Source of the DNA: Cyathus striatus
Taxonomy: Eukaryota; Basidiomycota; Agaricomycetes; Agaricales; Nidulariaceae
Assembly (NCBI GenBank): GCA_025738555.1
Contig: JAOVFP010000006.1
Span: forward strand, 4,216,001 to 4,280,000
Length of the DNA: 64,000 bases
Direction of reading: 5' to 3'
The position numbers and the translations under genes were made by a program. Positions 35,911-47,655 of the stretch are shown piece by piece. The first letter of the stretch is position 1; every line of letters starts with the position of its first letter. The notes beneath the pieces are model-generated. The model was given only the letters and a program-made list of their open reading frames with translations, did not search any database and had not been told where the DNA came from.

Positions 35911-38030
35911 GATCATCCGCCACTGTGCCATCACTCCCTCTCTCTTCGGCTCTGTGTAACGCGTTGGAGCACATTGACCAGATGAACACCAGCTCTGGAC
36001 AGAATGGTCACATCACCCTCATGCGCCTATATCATCCCCCTCTACCAGCTGCTACCTATGCACCCTCGCCACTTCTCTCACTCAGACATCGCACGACTCC
36101 GCGCATGTAGATCTACCATCAGAACCCCCAAATCGGAGACCTGACCTACTTACGTCGATCTGAGCCACGCTCGACAAGTCTTCGTTGCTCACGGGATGAG
36201 AAGGTACAGTGAAGGCAGCGCACCAGATACAGCGAGAGCCGAGTGACTTGCTGGAATATGAAAGATGTGTGGGGCTTTACGATGCAGGGGAGGATGCGGT
36301 TGAGGACAGCTGCGGTGATGGGGATGAAGGATGAAGATAAACACCATGAACATGATCACGGGTCTTCGCTCATGCTACGACGTGCAACTTCAAATATACC
36401 ACGTACCGTCTCGGATAATTTCACCTTTCACTTGCCCAAGCCTCCGGGTTATGCCCACCGACAAAGAGCGGAACCCAGGCGGATGGACTTCGAGTTCCTT
36501 ATTTGTGGCGAAGTCAGACCCACAAAAACCTACATCTATATCATTGATGCGTCGTAGACTCGACACTAACGCCAACAGCTATCACAGCGTTCCTCGAAAA
36601 CTTGCTGAGGCTGTGCTACTTTACTCGCATTCGTTATTCTTCCACATTACCTGGCGGTGCGGCTGACAACTATCAACTATCACAGTTGCGACGCAAACGT
36701 GACCGAGCTCCCTACGTTTAGCAGGCTTTTGAAATTTCGCGTCGTGGTTATGCTCTCCTTCTGCCTCACTCGCATTCCTTTTGTCAACTCCCTTGCGCAG
36801 GGAAGAAGTCTACGGGTATTGTTGGCTGGAGCACATGTTACCCACATTCATGCCACACGGAACATGAAGAAAAGTCCTGTCACCCCCCACGCTCACTCAT
36901 TGTACCATCCGATGAGTCTTCGCACACGTAATTCTACTACAGCCCCGCGTCACCTACGTACCTATCGGAATCACCAAACCGGCGACCAACTTATGTTGAT
37001 ACCAGACACTTGTTCAATTATTAGTCTCCGTGCTGCTCATCTCCGTGCTACTCACAGTCCATAGCGAGCACCGAACATACCCCAGGACTGTGAAGGACGC
37101 GCAGGGATAGCTCGACGTGGGGGATGATACGGGGTGTCGGTATGCGGTTGAGGACAACTGCGGTGACCAGGATGGTGCCCAGGGTTAAGATCACTACCGT
37201 CAACTCAACCAGTAGTCTTTTGCTTGGATAAGGCGACTTCGAATGCACCGTGTGCTCTCGTACACATCCCCCAATGCCGACAACCATCACAGCATGTCTA
37301 CATAACATAGCGGGTCATGGAAAGGAGCCAGAGATTCGGTGGTGGTTGACGATGTATCTTGCGATGCGTGATTCTATGGTCAGTGTACACGGCGTCCCGG
37401 GACAATTCTGTATCATCACCCTCCTAGTATGAATGGGCGGTTGGGATCAACTGTATTTACTACCGATTTACATCACTACAAACATACATAACAATTATTA
37501 CGATACTCTTTAATATGCGAGAATGCTTGAAAAGACAAAATATTACACTGGACTTTCGAGAGAAGACTAAATACTATACCAATGACTAAACTTTGAGATC
37601 ACCCTTCTGTAAAGACTCAGTAAACTTGGCGAGACACTCGTGTATCTGCAACGAGAAGTTGGAATATGAGTACTGGACATAGAAATAGCGATACCATGTA
37701 CGTGAATTTTTGTCCAACTATCGGAGGCATGGAGAACGAGATGCCTTTGAGACCGAGATCGGTGAAGATTTACAGCATCTACATCTGCATTAAAGCACCA
37801 CTTGGGTACAACGACCCGACGTCTATCAGCTCAGTATAAAAGACCGCGACCTTGTGTACTGCTATGAGGAGGAATGACACTCTTCGGGTAACATTATGCC
37901 TGCAAGATAGGTCAGGAAAATCTACAACGAGAGTCAGAGCAACGTACGAAATAACCTTAACCACCCCGCAATCTTCGGCACCCCTCCGCGTCGACGTCCT
38001 AAGGTTGACCTTCTGACTCCCCATCTTAAC
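35911..38030 (-). pseudogene. X2, main part (decayed, partly hydrophobic)
   Basis: Homologous to X1. 37308-37060 reads VELTVVILTLGTILVTAVVL then SLRVLHSPGVCS, a possible single membrane helix. 38000-37790 has GSQKVNLRTSTRRG and RHNVTRRVSFLL. A second relative of the hydrophobic exon is at 36400-36240, so the region may contain two collapsed copies. Frames are broken. Function unknown; it lies 2-6 kb upstream of NLR-2 in the same orientation, as X1 does for NLR-1. Confidence 0.45.
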
Positions 38031-38247
38031 TACCCATGGCCAGTCTCCGATGAGGAAGTATACACAGCGGGAACAGGCATCCCAGGTGCATCGTGATTAC
38101 TCGCTACCAGATCCTTACTATACTCCCTCGACACAGTCCGGTTCACTGCCCAATGCTCATGCATGAAAGTCACCGAGAGAAGGTAACGGCCCAAGCCGCA
38201 TGAAGCGGATATACTCCTCCTCCACCAGCTCTTGCAAGCTGGATAAT
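38031..38247 (-). pseudogene. H7, C-terminal part after the kinase tail
   Basis: Reads SLQELVEEEYIRF and LPSLGDF, matching LQELVEEEDYPLH...PLSEF of H3. Cut from the rest of H7 by the solo LTR to its right. Confidence 0.55.
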
Positions 38248-38742
38248 TGTAAGGTCTCGACCTTGCATCAAGCATCTACGTGCCACGGAGTCCGAATCCG
38301 TTGGTCACGTGACACCTCTCACATCAACTCCTCCGCGCTTACTTCCCCGTCTCATTGGTTCCCGGTTCCGTTCATTCATCTTGTTCTCCAGCCTAGACTT
38401 CACAGTACCGTACATTACACCGGTACCGTTCTCTTTCGACTCACCACTCCGTTCTCTTTCTTATTTCCTTATCCATACTCTTTCTCTCTGACTCAATACT
38501 TACAAAACACATACATACACACTTTTCACTGACTCCTACCTACTCATTCTGACTTGTTATCTTCTCGTAAATACGTATATAAACCCAGTAAATAGACCAT
38601 GTACCTTAGAGTTCCAATCTACGAGACCTTAGACACGCATCCTTGAGTTCTAAGTCTTAAAAGTCCGAACTTTCTACTAACTTTCCTAGTGTGTTTCCGC
38701 ATCAAAGCTCTATTCCTCTGAGTTTAATCCGGAAACCTCACA
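38248..38742 (+). mobile_element. Solo LTR, 495 bp, target duplication ATAAT
   Basis: Begins TGTAAGGTCTCGACC and ends GGAAACCTCACA (TG...CA), flanked by ATAAT at 38243-38247 and 38743-38747. TATATAAACCC near 38576 could be the promoter in plus orientation. Inserted in H7; the paralogues H1 and H3 give the uninterrupted site. The internal element is gone, presumably by LTR-LTR recombination. Confidence 0.88.
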
Positions 38743-38747
38743 ATAAT

Positions 38748-39028
38748 CGAGGCGATGCCACCTCTTCCAAATTCAAGCCCATGGTCTCCCTGAGCTCCTG
38801 CACAATGACTGCAAAAGGTGGAGGGACTTTCGAATCGCGAGCCCAGCACCGTCTAAAGAGGTCATGGAATGCTGATGTATTGAGCGTTGTAGCTGGAGGC
38901 GCAGGACGGGTTGAGCATCCCAAGCGCATTCCGCAAGTTGCTATCCCAGCAACCTATGTCATGCAGAATCTCGTCCCGCTTGAGGAAGAGGCGGAGGTTA
39001 TTATTTTGTAGGAACTCCGGGACTGGTT
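38748..39028 (-). pseudogene. H7: exon gamma and kinase-tail fragment
   Basis: Kinase-tail exon reads NTSAFHDLFRRCWARDSKVP then PFAVIVQEL (38870-38780), with part of exon gamma to the right. It ends at 39028, where the sequence switches to Copia-1. Confidence 0.65.
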
Positions 39029-39118
39029 AACAGCTCCAGGTCCATCTTCAAATCCTACAAAGGTATGTTTCATTGATTTTGGTGCTAGCTTTGATTGCTT
39101 AACACCTTGGTGTAGTAT
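39029..39118 (-). pseudogene. Copia-1 integrase-RT linker (3' end of the surviving element)
   Basis: Reads LHQGVKQSKLAPKSMKHTFV followed by GFEDGPGAV, the conserved Copia block after integrase. The frame continues exactly from VWI at 42214 when T3 and one copy of its duplication are removed. RT, RNase H and the 3' LTR are missing; the element stops at the H7 junction. Confidence 0.85.
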
Positions 39119-39857
39119 TGGGGTGCACAATGCCCGCAAAGTGTGACACACATGATCTGTGACATCTGTCACACATGCCCCCAAATTCTACTGACCCACT
39201 GCTCTCGTTCCTCACTCAACACATTTTAGCTAGCTCTTTTGTGTCACGTCATAATAAAAATACATTATCTATGATTGTATGAAATTTTTTTTGTTAAAAT
39301 GTGCTGGATATTGCTGGAGGCATCAAACCCCTGCCAAAAATCACATCAATTAGGTACTCAAACTTCATCCTCTTATAACTTTTGAACGAGAACACTTCAG
39401 AACATATATAATAGAGCAAAATTACACTATTTTACGATGCCTACAATTCCTACTGACCGGATTTTTAATTAAGGTGCTGTAACATATTAATATGGCAGGT
39501 ATTGGTGCATTATCTCATACTTACAATCACGATATAAAAATTCTGGTCAGTAGCAATTATTTGCATCGATAAATAGTACAAAATTGCTCTATAAATCATA
39601 TACGTACGATGCGATTCCATAAAGTTATAAGGTATAAATTCTCGCTCCCATAGTTCAGAGGCACAGCCACAGTCAAACAACACCATGTGTGATCGATTGC
39701 TCAACTCAAATATTCCATTATCATGTATATATGAACTACACAGTAAGTACAGTTTATAATAGATTATTTGTATAGGTTGTATAGGTTTTTGTGCATGTAA
39801 TAATGTTTAATTGGCCAAACTTACATCCAAATGCGAGCTCTTTACACTTAGCCATGT

Positions 39858-40060
39858 GTTCTGTACGGATCCGCGCGGAATCCGTGCGGAATCCGTACGG
39901 AATTTTCGGAGTCCGTGCGGAATCTGCACAGATTTTTTTCATTTTGGCAGGGGTTTTTTTGGGTCTGTACAGATTCCGCACAGATTCCGAAAATTCCGTA
40001 CGGATTACGCAGAATTCCTCGGAATTCCGCATTACAGACCTGAAAATTCTGTACAGAATT
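39858..40060. repeat. CGGAATTTTCGG palindromic cluster, left
   Basis: Iterated TCCGTGCGGAATCCGTACGG words around the palindrome CGGAATTTTCGG, with an inverted version (CCGAAAATTCCG) at 39988. Unusually CpG-rich for this element. Confidence 0.85.
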
Positions 40061-40080
40061 TTATTATACTTATTTCCTTG

Positions 40081-41290
40081 CATGTGACACTCTGCATTAA
40101 GCATGACACTAGGTATTGAGTGTGATACTAGGTGTTGAGTGTGACACTATATGTTAAATGTGACACTATAAGCGTGACACTAGGTGTTGAGTGTGATACT
40201 ATACGTTAAATGTGACACTATAAGTGTGACACTAGGTGTTGAGTGTGACACTATACATTAAATGTGACACTATAAGCGTGACACTAGGTGTTGAGTGTGA
40301 TACTATACATTAAATGTGACACTACAAGTGTGACACTAGGTGTTGAGTGTGATACTAGGTGTTGAGTGTGACACTATACATTAAATGTGACACTATAAGC
40401 GTGACACTAGGTGTTGAGTGTGATACTATACATTAAATGTGACACTATAAGTGTGACACTAGGTGTTGAGTGTGATACTAGGTGTTGAGTGTGACACTAT
40501 ACATTAAATGTGACACTATAAGCGTGACACTAGGTGTTGAGTGTGATACTAGGTGTTGAGTGTGACACTATACATTAAATGTGACACTATAAGCGTGACA
40601 CTAGGTGTTGAGTGTAACACTATACATTAAATGTGACACTATATGCGTGACACTAGGTGTTGAGTGTGACACTATACATTAAATGTGACACTATAAGCGT
40701 GACACTAGGTGTTGAGTGTGACACTATACATTATATGTGACACTATAAGCGTGACACTATAAGCGTGACACTAGGTGTTGAGTGTGATACTAGGTGTTGA
40801 GTGTGACACTATATATTAAATGTGACACTATAAGCGTGACACTAGGTGTTGAGTGTGACACTATACATTAAATGTGACACTATGCATTAAGTGTGACACT
40901 ATGCATTAAGCGTGACACTAAGTGTTGAGTGTGACACTAAACATTGAGTGTGATACTAAGCATTGAGTGTGACACTAAGCGTTGAGTGTGACACTAAGCA
41001 TTGAGTGTGACACTATACATTAAACATGACACTAAGCATTGAGTGTGACACTATGCATTAAGCGTGACACTATGCATTAAGTGTGACACTATACATTAAG
41101 CATGACACTAAGTATTGAGTGTGACACTATGCATTAAGCATAACACTAAGTGATGAGTGTGACACTCTGCATTAAGCGTGACACTAAGTGTTGAGTGTGA
41201 CACTATACATTAAGCATAACACTATGCATTAAGTGTGATACTATGCATTGAGAATGATACTATATATTGAGTGTATCATGGATTTTGTAT
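40081..41290. repeat. GTGACAC minisatellite, about 1.2 kb
   Basis: Tandem 14-19 bp units all starting GTGACACTA or GTGATACTA, followed by TACATTAAAT, TAAGC or GGTGTTGAGT. In the left two thirds these three unit types alternate as a higher-order repeat of about 52 bp; the right third is more degenerate (ATGCATTAAG type). No unique spacers, so it is not CRISPR-like. Confidence 0.95.
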
Positions 41291-41329
41291 AGTGTGACAC
41301 TTTTCACCTAGGGTTACACTTGACATGTG

Positions 41330-41550
41330 TGACAAGGCAGCAATGCATAAATCCACACAGAATCCATGCAGAATATGTATGGAATCCATATAGAATAATC
41401 ACCTCTAATAATAATAATAGCTACTATATAAATTCTGTATGGTATCTATACAGGTCTGTACGGGTCTGTACGGATCCGCACGGATCCATACGGAATTTTC
41501 GGATTCCGTGCGGATTCCGTACAGATCCGTACAGACCTCTTGGGGGAGTG
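41330..41550. repeat. CGGAATTTTCGG palindromic cluster, right
   Basis: Counterpart of the cluster at 39858-40060 (GGATCCATACGGAATTTTCG near 41483). The two clusters bracket the minisatellite and match in inverted orientation in parts. Confidence 0.8.
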
Positions 41551-42213
41551 TAAATTACTGCCAAATGCCTATTAACTATATAGCTGTGATTTTCATTCTT
41601 TAATAACTTTTTAAGGAGTGAACGTAAGACTATGGTTTATAGAGCGAAATTACACTACTTTTTTGTGTCAATAATCGTATCAAGCTAGAATTTTGATTCA
41701 GCAACTGTAACATGTAATTTGGGTGTATATAACAATGGGTTCCCATACATACAGGACTTTTAATAAATTTATGTATAGACAAAATTATTTACACAGTATA
41801 ATAGTGCAATTTTACTCTATAAACTATAGCAATACAATGCAATCTCAGAAAGTTATTTGAGAAACAAGTTCTGAAACCAATCACATAAGACACAGCCACC
41901 AGCAGAACCTATTTTGGAAGATCGCCTGATTGACTGATATAAGTTGTCACAATGTCACAGCTGTCACCTTGTTTTAACCAGTAGTTATAAGAGAATATAG
42001 GAATTCATACATATTACACTACTTAAATAACATATTTACAACATCTAGCATAACATTAGTTAAAGTAGGAGTGAAAAGAGCAAAGAAAAGTATGAAGAAA
42101 CACCCAGGAAATGCGAAGAACAGAACTGGGTCAAGATTTGTGACACTTTTGGTCACATGGTGTGACCATCACACCACCAGCCATGTGAGAGCATTGTGAA
42201 CCCCCAGTAGTAT

Positions 42214-44127
42214 CCATACACTGCACCCAAATTCCCTAAAATGTGAAACATCCAGCTTCCTTTTATTCCAAGCTTCCTCAGGTGTCTTTCCTTCAAGTGC
42301 TTGTGTTGGTGCCTTGTTCCATAAATATGCAGTGTGTCAAACTGCTTCGGCCCAAAGTGGTGTTGGTAAGTCTTTCTTGATAAGCATTGCTCTCGCTAAC
42401 TTAATTGGAGTGCGATTAAAATGTTCAGCTACTCCATTCTGTGATGGTGAGTAGGGGGCTGTGGTTTGCAGCTCAATTCCTTTCATGCTGCACCACACTT
42501 GCCTCAATTATTGACTCTGAGGGTCTTCAGGCAGTGCTCAAACTTGTTCTCAATGTAAGTAAGGTATTCTATTAATTTATCACAAGCTTCTGACTTTTTC
42601 TTCATGAATAGCACTGTGCATCATCATGTCACATCATCCATGAATGATATATAATATACTGAACCTCCAACTGACTGGACATGAACTGGTCCCCATACGT
42701 CACTGTGAGTGAGTTCTCCCAGAGTCTCAGAACGATTTTCAGCTTCCTTAGGGTATTTCTGTTGACTTTGTTTTGCCTGTATGCAAGACTTGCACTGAAT
42801 AAATGGTGGGCTGTTCAGATCAATTGTAAGTCCATTAACTAGTCCTTTCCTAATGAGTTTCTCAAGTCCTGTAATCCCTAGATGCCCATACTTCTTGTGA
42901 AGTGAATTCCAAGTGTCTACAGGGGCTATGGCAGTGTTAGCTTGCTCACTGGCATCCTGGACCTTTTCTTTTGCATTCATGATATATAAATTTTGTCCTG
43001 TAAGTGTTCCTGTGGCTAAAATGCAATTAGACTGGTCAATAAATCTTATTTTACCTTGTCCTAGAACACTTCCAAACCCTGCTCTATCAAGTCTACCAAC
43101 TGAAAGTAGGTTATTGTTCACATTTGGTGCATATAATACATTCTGTAAATGGTTAGTAATGATTTTACCTTCAACTTGACACTCTAACTCAACAGTTCCC
43201 CTCCCTAGGGCTTTAATAGATAAATTTCTGATCCCCTTGATGGATGTCAACATCAATGGCTCAAACATCATGAAGACATTTTGGTCATTGGAAATATGCG
43301 AAGTAGTGCCAGAATCTGCGAGCCATGTGTCCCTAGAAATTTGACTGGAGAATTGTCCATCATTAAAGTAAGTTCTGTCCTCTAAACTTGAAATATTATC
43401 AGAATTGTACTCACTGCAATTATATGCTGCATCCTTTAGGTCTGTATTCACTCCCAATGATTCAGCCTGGTTGGCATAGTCACTACCACTGCCTTTCCAC
43501 TTTTTTCAACATGGCTCTTTACCTTTGGATCCACCACCTTTCAACCAACACTCATCCTGAGTATGTCCTGTTTTGTGGCAATTGTAACATTCAATTTTCG
43601 ACTTGTCCTGCAGCTTTGATTTTGACATTCAAGCCTGCATTGCAATATCATTTGCATTCTCACCAAGCTTCTCCTTCCTCTGGCAGTCTTCCTCAAGAAT
43701 TAGAGAAATAAGCTCAAAAGAAGTTAAAGATCATAACTTCTCTTTCATGGTACTGTTCTCTGTCAATTTATCATCTGACTTTGACTTACTCACAGAAGTA
43801 TTAGCTCCTAAATATGCTGTAGTGAACTGATCCCAAGATTCTGGAAGTGAAGAGATTAAAATTGTGATAAATCCATCATCCTCAATTAAGCTACCAAGTA
43901 AGTGCAACTCTTCCTGAATTCTTCTCAGCTCTGTAATATGTGTACTAATATCCATTCCTTCTTCAGCTACAGTGTGACACAAATGCCTATGTGCTGAGAT
44001 TATGCCCATCTTACCTCATTGCTCCTTTACTGTCTTCAACTGGGCCCACATTTTCCCAGTGGTCTTGGCTCCTGCAATGTGTATCATCTGTGAGTCACTC
44101 AAGGTAAGCTCTATTTGAGTTTGTGCT
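42214..44127 (-). pseudogene. Copia-1 gag-protease-integrase (broken)
   Basis: Ty1/Copia polyprotein read right to left in one frame. Gag block HITELRRIQEELHLLGSLIE near 43950; zinc knuckle CYNCHKTGHTQDECW near 43560; protease DSGTTSHI near 43310; pre-integrase/integrase HHCC region HKKYGHLG...CKSCIQAKQ near 42900-42780; catalytic start SDVWGP near 42695; IN continues to FREFGCSVWI at 42214. Seven in-frame TGA codons: 44016, 43731, 43629, 43506, 42624, 42621 and 42504 (left coordinates). Where the Copia family is well conserved, several fall on arginine. Split on the right by Copia-2 and on the left by T3. Confidence 0.9.
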
Positions 44128-44325
44128 TGTTGTAGAAATTAGTTGAATATTATGGTACTTACATGAATGTTGGAGAACATATGAGAATAGTATGGAATGA
44201 TCTAGATAACATATTCAAGTACACAGTAGATAGTTCTAGTTAGCTACTAGACACACATATAAGCTGCTAGATATCCAATACATACCTTAGTATTTTCCCC
44301 CTTCTTTATTGTGCCAACTGCTATA
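44128..44325 (+). repeat. Copia-2 5' LTR (198 bp)
   Basis: TGTTGTAGAAATTAG...CCAACTGCTATA, preceded by target duplication GTGCT (44123-44127). Differs from the 3' LTR at 4 of 198 positions (about 98% identical). Ends in ATA rather than CA. Confidence 0.95.
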
Positions 44326-44342
44326 GGTTATGGGCCCCAGCC
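44326..44342 (+). other. Copia-2 primer binding site
   Basis: GGTTATGGGCCCCAGCC directly after the 5' LTR. This resembles the Copia-type site that pairs with the anticodon region of a cleaved initiator-Met tRNA rather than with a tRNA 3' end. Confidence 0.7.
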
Positions 44343-44404
44343 ATAACTAAATATACAAGAAATACTCACCTGCACATTGAAGACCTCAAAACTTGTTATC
44401 ATGA

Positions 44405-46383
44405 TTGTACAACATGTTGGAACAAAGCAATTCAGGGACTTACCATATGGAGATGCTGAATAGCAATAATTGGATGCCCTGGAAGCGACAGATGCTTGCT
44501 GTGCTGAGGGATTCGGATCTTGAGGATTATATTGGTGAGAGTGCAGCTCCACCAAAGCCTAAGGATGATAGTAAGCCAACTGATGAAGAAACTAAAGCAA
44601 TAAAAAAATGGAAAAAGAAGGACTCAAAAGCTCAAACTTGAATTGAGTTGGCCATCAGAGATGCCAAAATGATCTACATCAGTGGTGCCAAGACAGCAAG
44701 CCAAATGTGGAAACAACTCTCGCAGGTTAAAGAATCTAAAGGGACTCTAGGAATTCTGGCAACACAGCATGCAATGTATTGCGCACAGGCTGAAGAAGGT
44801 TTTGACATGGTGGAACATATATCTAATTTGAGGAAATTACAAGAACAGTTAGCTCTCATGGGACATAAGGTTGAAGATGGTGATTTTCTTATGATATTAA
44901 TCACATCCCTTCCTGAAAGCTGGGACAATTACACCTCCTCTTATCTTGGTTCCAGTGGAAATAAACCTACCATTACTTCACATGAATTTGTTGCAATTTT
45001 ATTAGATGAATTTTGACGTTGCAATGATAGAAATGGAGACTCATCTACTTCTACAGGTGTTACTTTACAGGCCAAAGGAAATTACAGCAAGAATATGATG
45101 CGCCGAATTTGTGATTTGTATTTAAATAGTACTAATATATATTGTAATGCTCAAATAATCATCGCAAACCACAGGCTTTAAGTTCAAGGGAGAGAAAACA
45201 CAGATAATGTATAAACTAGTATAAAGGTAGGAAACTATAGATTAAATATTCTTTCTAATCCGAAATTACTAGGTCCAAATACTGTTCAGGTTCGTTTCTA
45301 TTCCAATTTATTACACTCCAAGAGTGGAAGAAGCCTAGGATTTCTCCCGGGGTGCTTGCTTTTCCTCCTTATTCCTGTTCTCCTTATATATCTTCTACAA
45401 ATAAAACTGTACAGTACCTATATATGGAAAGGAACTACTCTAGACTATTCTATATGACGACATAATGTTGTTTCCAACATATTGACCATGCAGGAGCAAC
45501 AATACATGTGGAATTCCATGTGGTAGATCAAACGGCGGGATAATTTCGGAGTACAAGTACGAAGTCACATGACGTGTTCCGGGCTATGCGTAACCGCAGT
45601 AACCGGTTCGGAGATAACGGTTCTAACGCCTCGCGTTTGATCACGTGACAAGAACGCGTGTAATGTGTTCCCTTAGGTTTAATCAAGTACTGGGTGCCTG
45701 TACATAGTCTTTTGGACTCTAGTAATTAGATAGTACACATCTTGTATTATTCCTTTAGTATATATCAAATAGATATTTCTGCTGGCAGTGCAGGACTCAA
45801 CCCCAGCTCTCAGATGTCCCATTCCCTTAGTAATGTATTCAAAATAGAACACTTTGATTGGCAACTCGGGACTCGCCCCAACCCTTGTACTCATGATGTG
45901 CATTACTAATACTGAGTTCTAATATTATATGACAAATAAAGAGATTTAACCATTAAATAGTTTTAAGGCGTATCAAATACTTGGGACAAGGACAAGGAAT
46001 GCTATAATTGTCATAAGAAAGGTCACATGTCTAAGGACTGCTGGGCTAAAGGTGGTGGCAAAGAGGGACAAGGACCTAAGTGGTGGGGAAATAGGAATCG
46101 CACTAATCAGACACAGGACTCAGTTAATTCAGGACTACAAGACATGGCTTACCACATTAAGGATGGACAGAATTTTTCGAAATATGATTGGCTGTTGGAC
46201 TCAGGGACAACTTCTCACATTTGTGGAATGCATGATGCATTTATTGAGTACTGAGCTATCAAATCTACTGTTGAAGGAATTAGAAAGGAACCTGCTATTG
46301 TCTGCGGTATTGGAAAGATACATCTAAATTTTACTGTTGAAGGAAAATCAGTATGACATATTCTGCAAGATGTTCTTCATGTA
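44405..46383 (+). pseudogene. Copia-2 gag and protease start (broken, interrupted)
   Basis: First part of the single Copia polyprotein. Gag starts at Met 44405 (NNWMPWKRQMLAVLRD), continues through LPESWDNYTSSYLG near 44910; the nucleocapsid knuckle CYNCHKKGHMSKDCW lies at 46000-46045; protease DSGTTSHIC near 46200; HILQDVLHVPEA ends at 46390. In-frame stops TGA at 44639, 45014, 46252 and 46354. An insert of about 0.8 kb lies between 45131 and 45952. The frame before and after it differs by one base. Confidence 0.9.
45131..45952. mobile_element. Insert of about 0.8 kb in Copia-2 gag, class unknown
   Basis: TTAAATAGT occurs at 45122-45130 and 45953-45961, a possible 9-bp duplication. Inside are two PBS-like words, TGGCAGTGCAGGACTCAACC (45783) and TGGCAACTCGGGACTCGCCC (45859), and a CpG-rich core (45530-45670). 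No terminal inverted repeat or LTR pair found. The frame on the two sides does not match exactly, so the borders are uncertain. Confidence 0.45.
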
Positions 46384-46390
46384 CCTGAAG

Positions 46391-47648
46391 CCCAGTCAAA
46401 AGTCGGTCTAGGGAGATCGAGCCATATCCATTGGGATCTGAAGACTATATATCACTAGATCTTGCCAGAAAATATAGAATACATAGATTTTTCTCTAGTG
46501 AGATCTAAGTATGTCGAGGGTAGTCTAGCGCCAAGGAAAGTCCAATTCGCCTAGCTGTTGTTTTCTGGCTGGGTATAGCGACATCTATTCATATCGTAAC
46601 CAAATTCTAGCTGCATCTTAGGTCATTTAGGCACATCTAATGAACATAGTTATGTTAAAATTTGTATATTGGAAATATTTCTAGGGACATCTATTGGTAT
46701 CTAAGTAATTATAACACTATCTACTTTACGAACCACTTCCCAACCACTTGTGCTATGTGCTGCGCACGAAACATGAGTGAATATATTAACAATAAAAAAG
46801 TTATTTTAGCATACCTTGCATACACATGCACATCAGGCACGCCTCACAATGCAAAACCACTCCTCAAACTTGACTTCACAACCACTACTAGCAACCAGAG
46901 CTGAACCCTTCCAATAGACCATTGTATGCGAAGAAATGCAAGAGTGGAGGGCTGAATTTGGGCTGAATGGTGAAGTGCAGCAGCGAGGGCGATGTGGATG
47001 TGTTATGTTGTGTGTCGATGCGATGATCTTTGCTTTTCCGTTGAGGTGAGTACTACGTTATGATACACAAGAAAAAAACCCATAAGGTCGATATATAAGG
47101 TGGAATTGCAACTGTACCACGTACCTTACAAAATATACAAGCCTGTCATCATGACATAGGCTGGTTCTGCTGGTATAGACACTCTTTCTTGGCCTGAGCA
47201 CGATATCCTCCCTCTTTAGAGAAAGAGTCTGAGAAAATGGAGGGTGCAGGAAGGAGTTTGAACTTGGAAGAGGGGAGCATTGGAAAGTTTGGCAGTTGGC
47301 ATAATGTGTGAAGTGCAAAAGTTAGTGGGAGGGAAAGGAAGAATCTGTCGCATGCTGCATGTAAACGGCAGTTTATACTAATGGAGAAGGAAACAAGGGC
47401 CTTACATGACAGTTTTCACACTATATTGTTTATCCTAGACATCCCTCGATATGCTTAGATCATGCCCAGAAAAAGTGGGAAGAGCATCTCACAAGTTTGA
47501 CTGTTTAAAGTTGCCAAGACCTTGAATTGTCGCTTGTAAGTCACTTGGCAATATATTTCTAGATGTTGCTAGCTTTCGCTAGACAGAAATCTAACAGCTA
47601 TATCTCATTCAATGTGGCTCAATATCGCTAGACCAACTTTTGACTGGG
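46391..47648. mobile_element. T4: 1.26 kb TIR element inside Copia-2
   Basis: Tips CCCAGTCAAAAGTCGGTCTA (left) and CCCAGTCAAAAGTTGGTCTA (right, reverse complement). CCTGAAG flanks both ends (46384-46390; 47649-47655). Excision with one CCTGAAG gives VPEAPNCLLS in frame. TCTAG/GATCT words recur near both ends. No transposase. Confidence 0.88.
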
Positions 47649-47655
47649 CCTGAAG

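Larger units (their letters stand above)
39119..42206. mobile_element. T3: 3.1 kb TIR element carrying a large minisatellite
   Basis: Tips TGGGGTGCACAATGC (left) and TGGGGGTTCACAATGC (right, reverse complement), flanked by GTAGTAT at 39112-39118 and 42207-42213. Removing the element and one GTAGTAT restores the Copia-1 frame. Inside: AT-rich flanks that partly mirror each other (ATAGAGCAAAATTACACTA at 39411 and a similar word at 41640), palindromic CGGAATTTTCGG blocks, and a 1.2 kb GTGACAC minisatellite. No transposase frame. Confidence 0.88.

Noticed and set aside
40081..41290. CRISPR-like array
   Set aside because: Units are contiguous degenerate tandem repeats without unique spacers, in a eukaryotic transposon.
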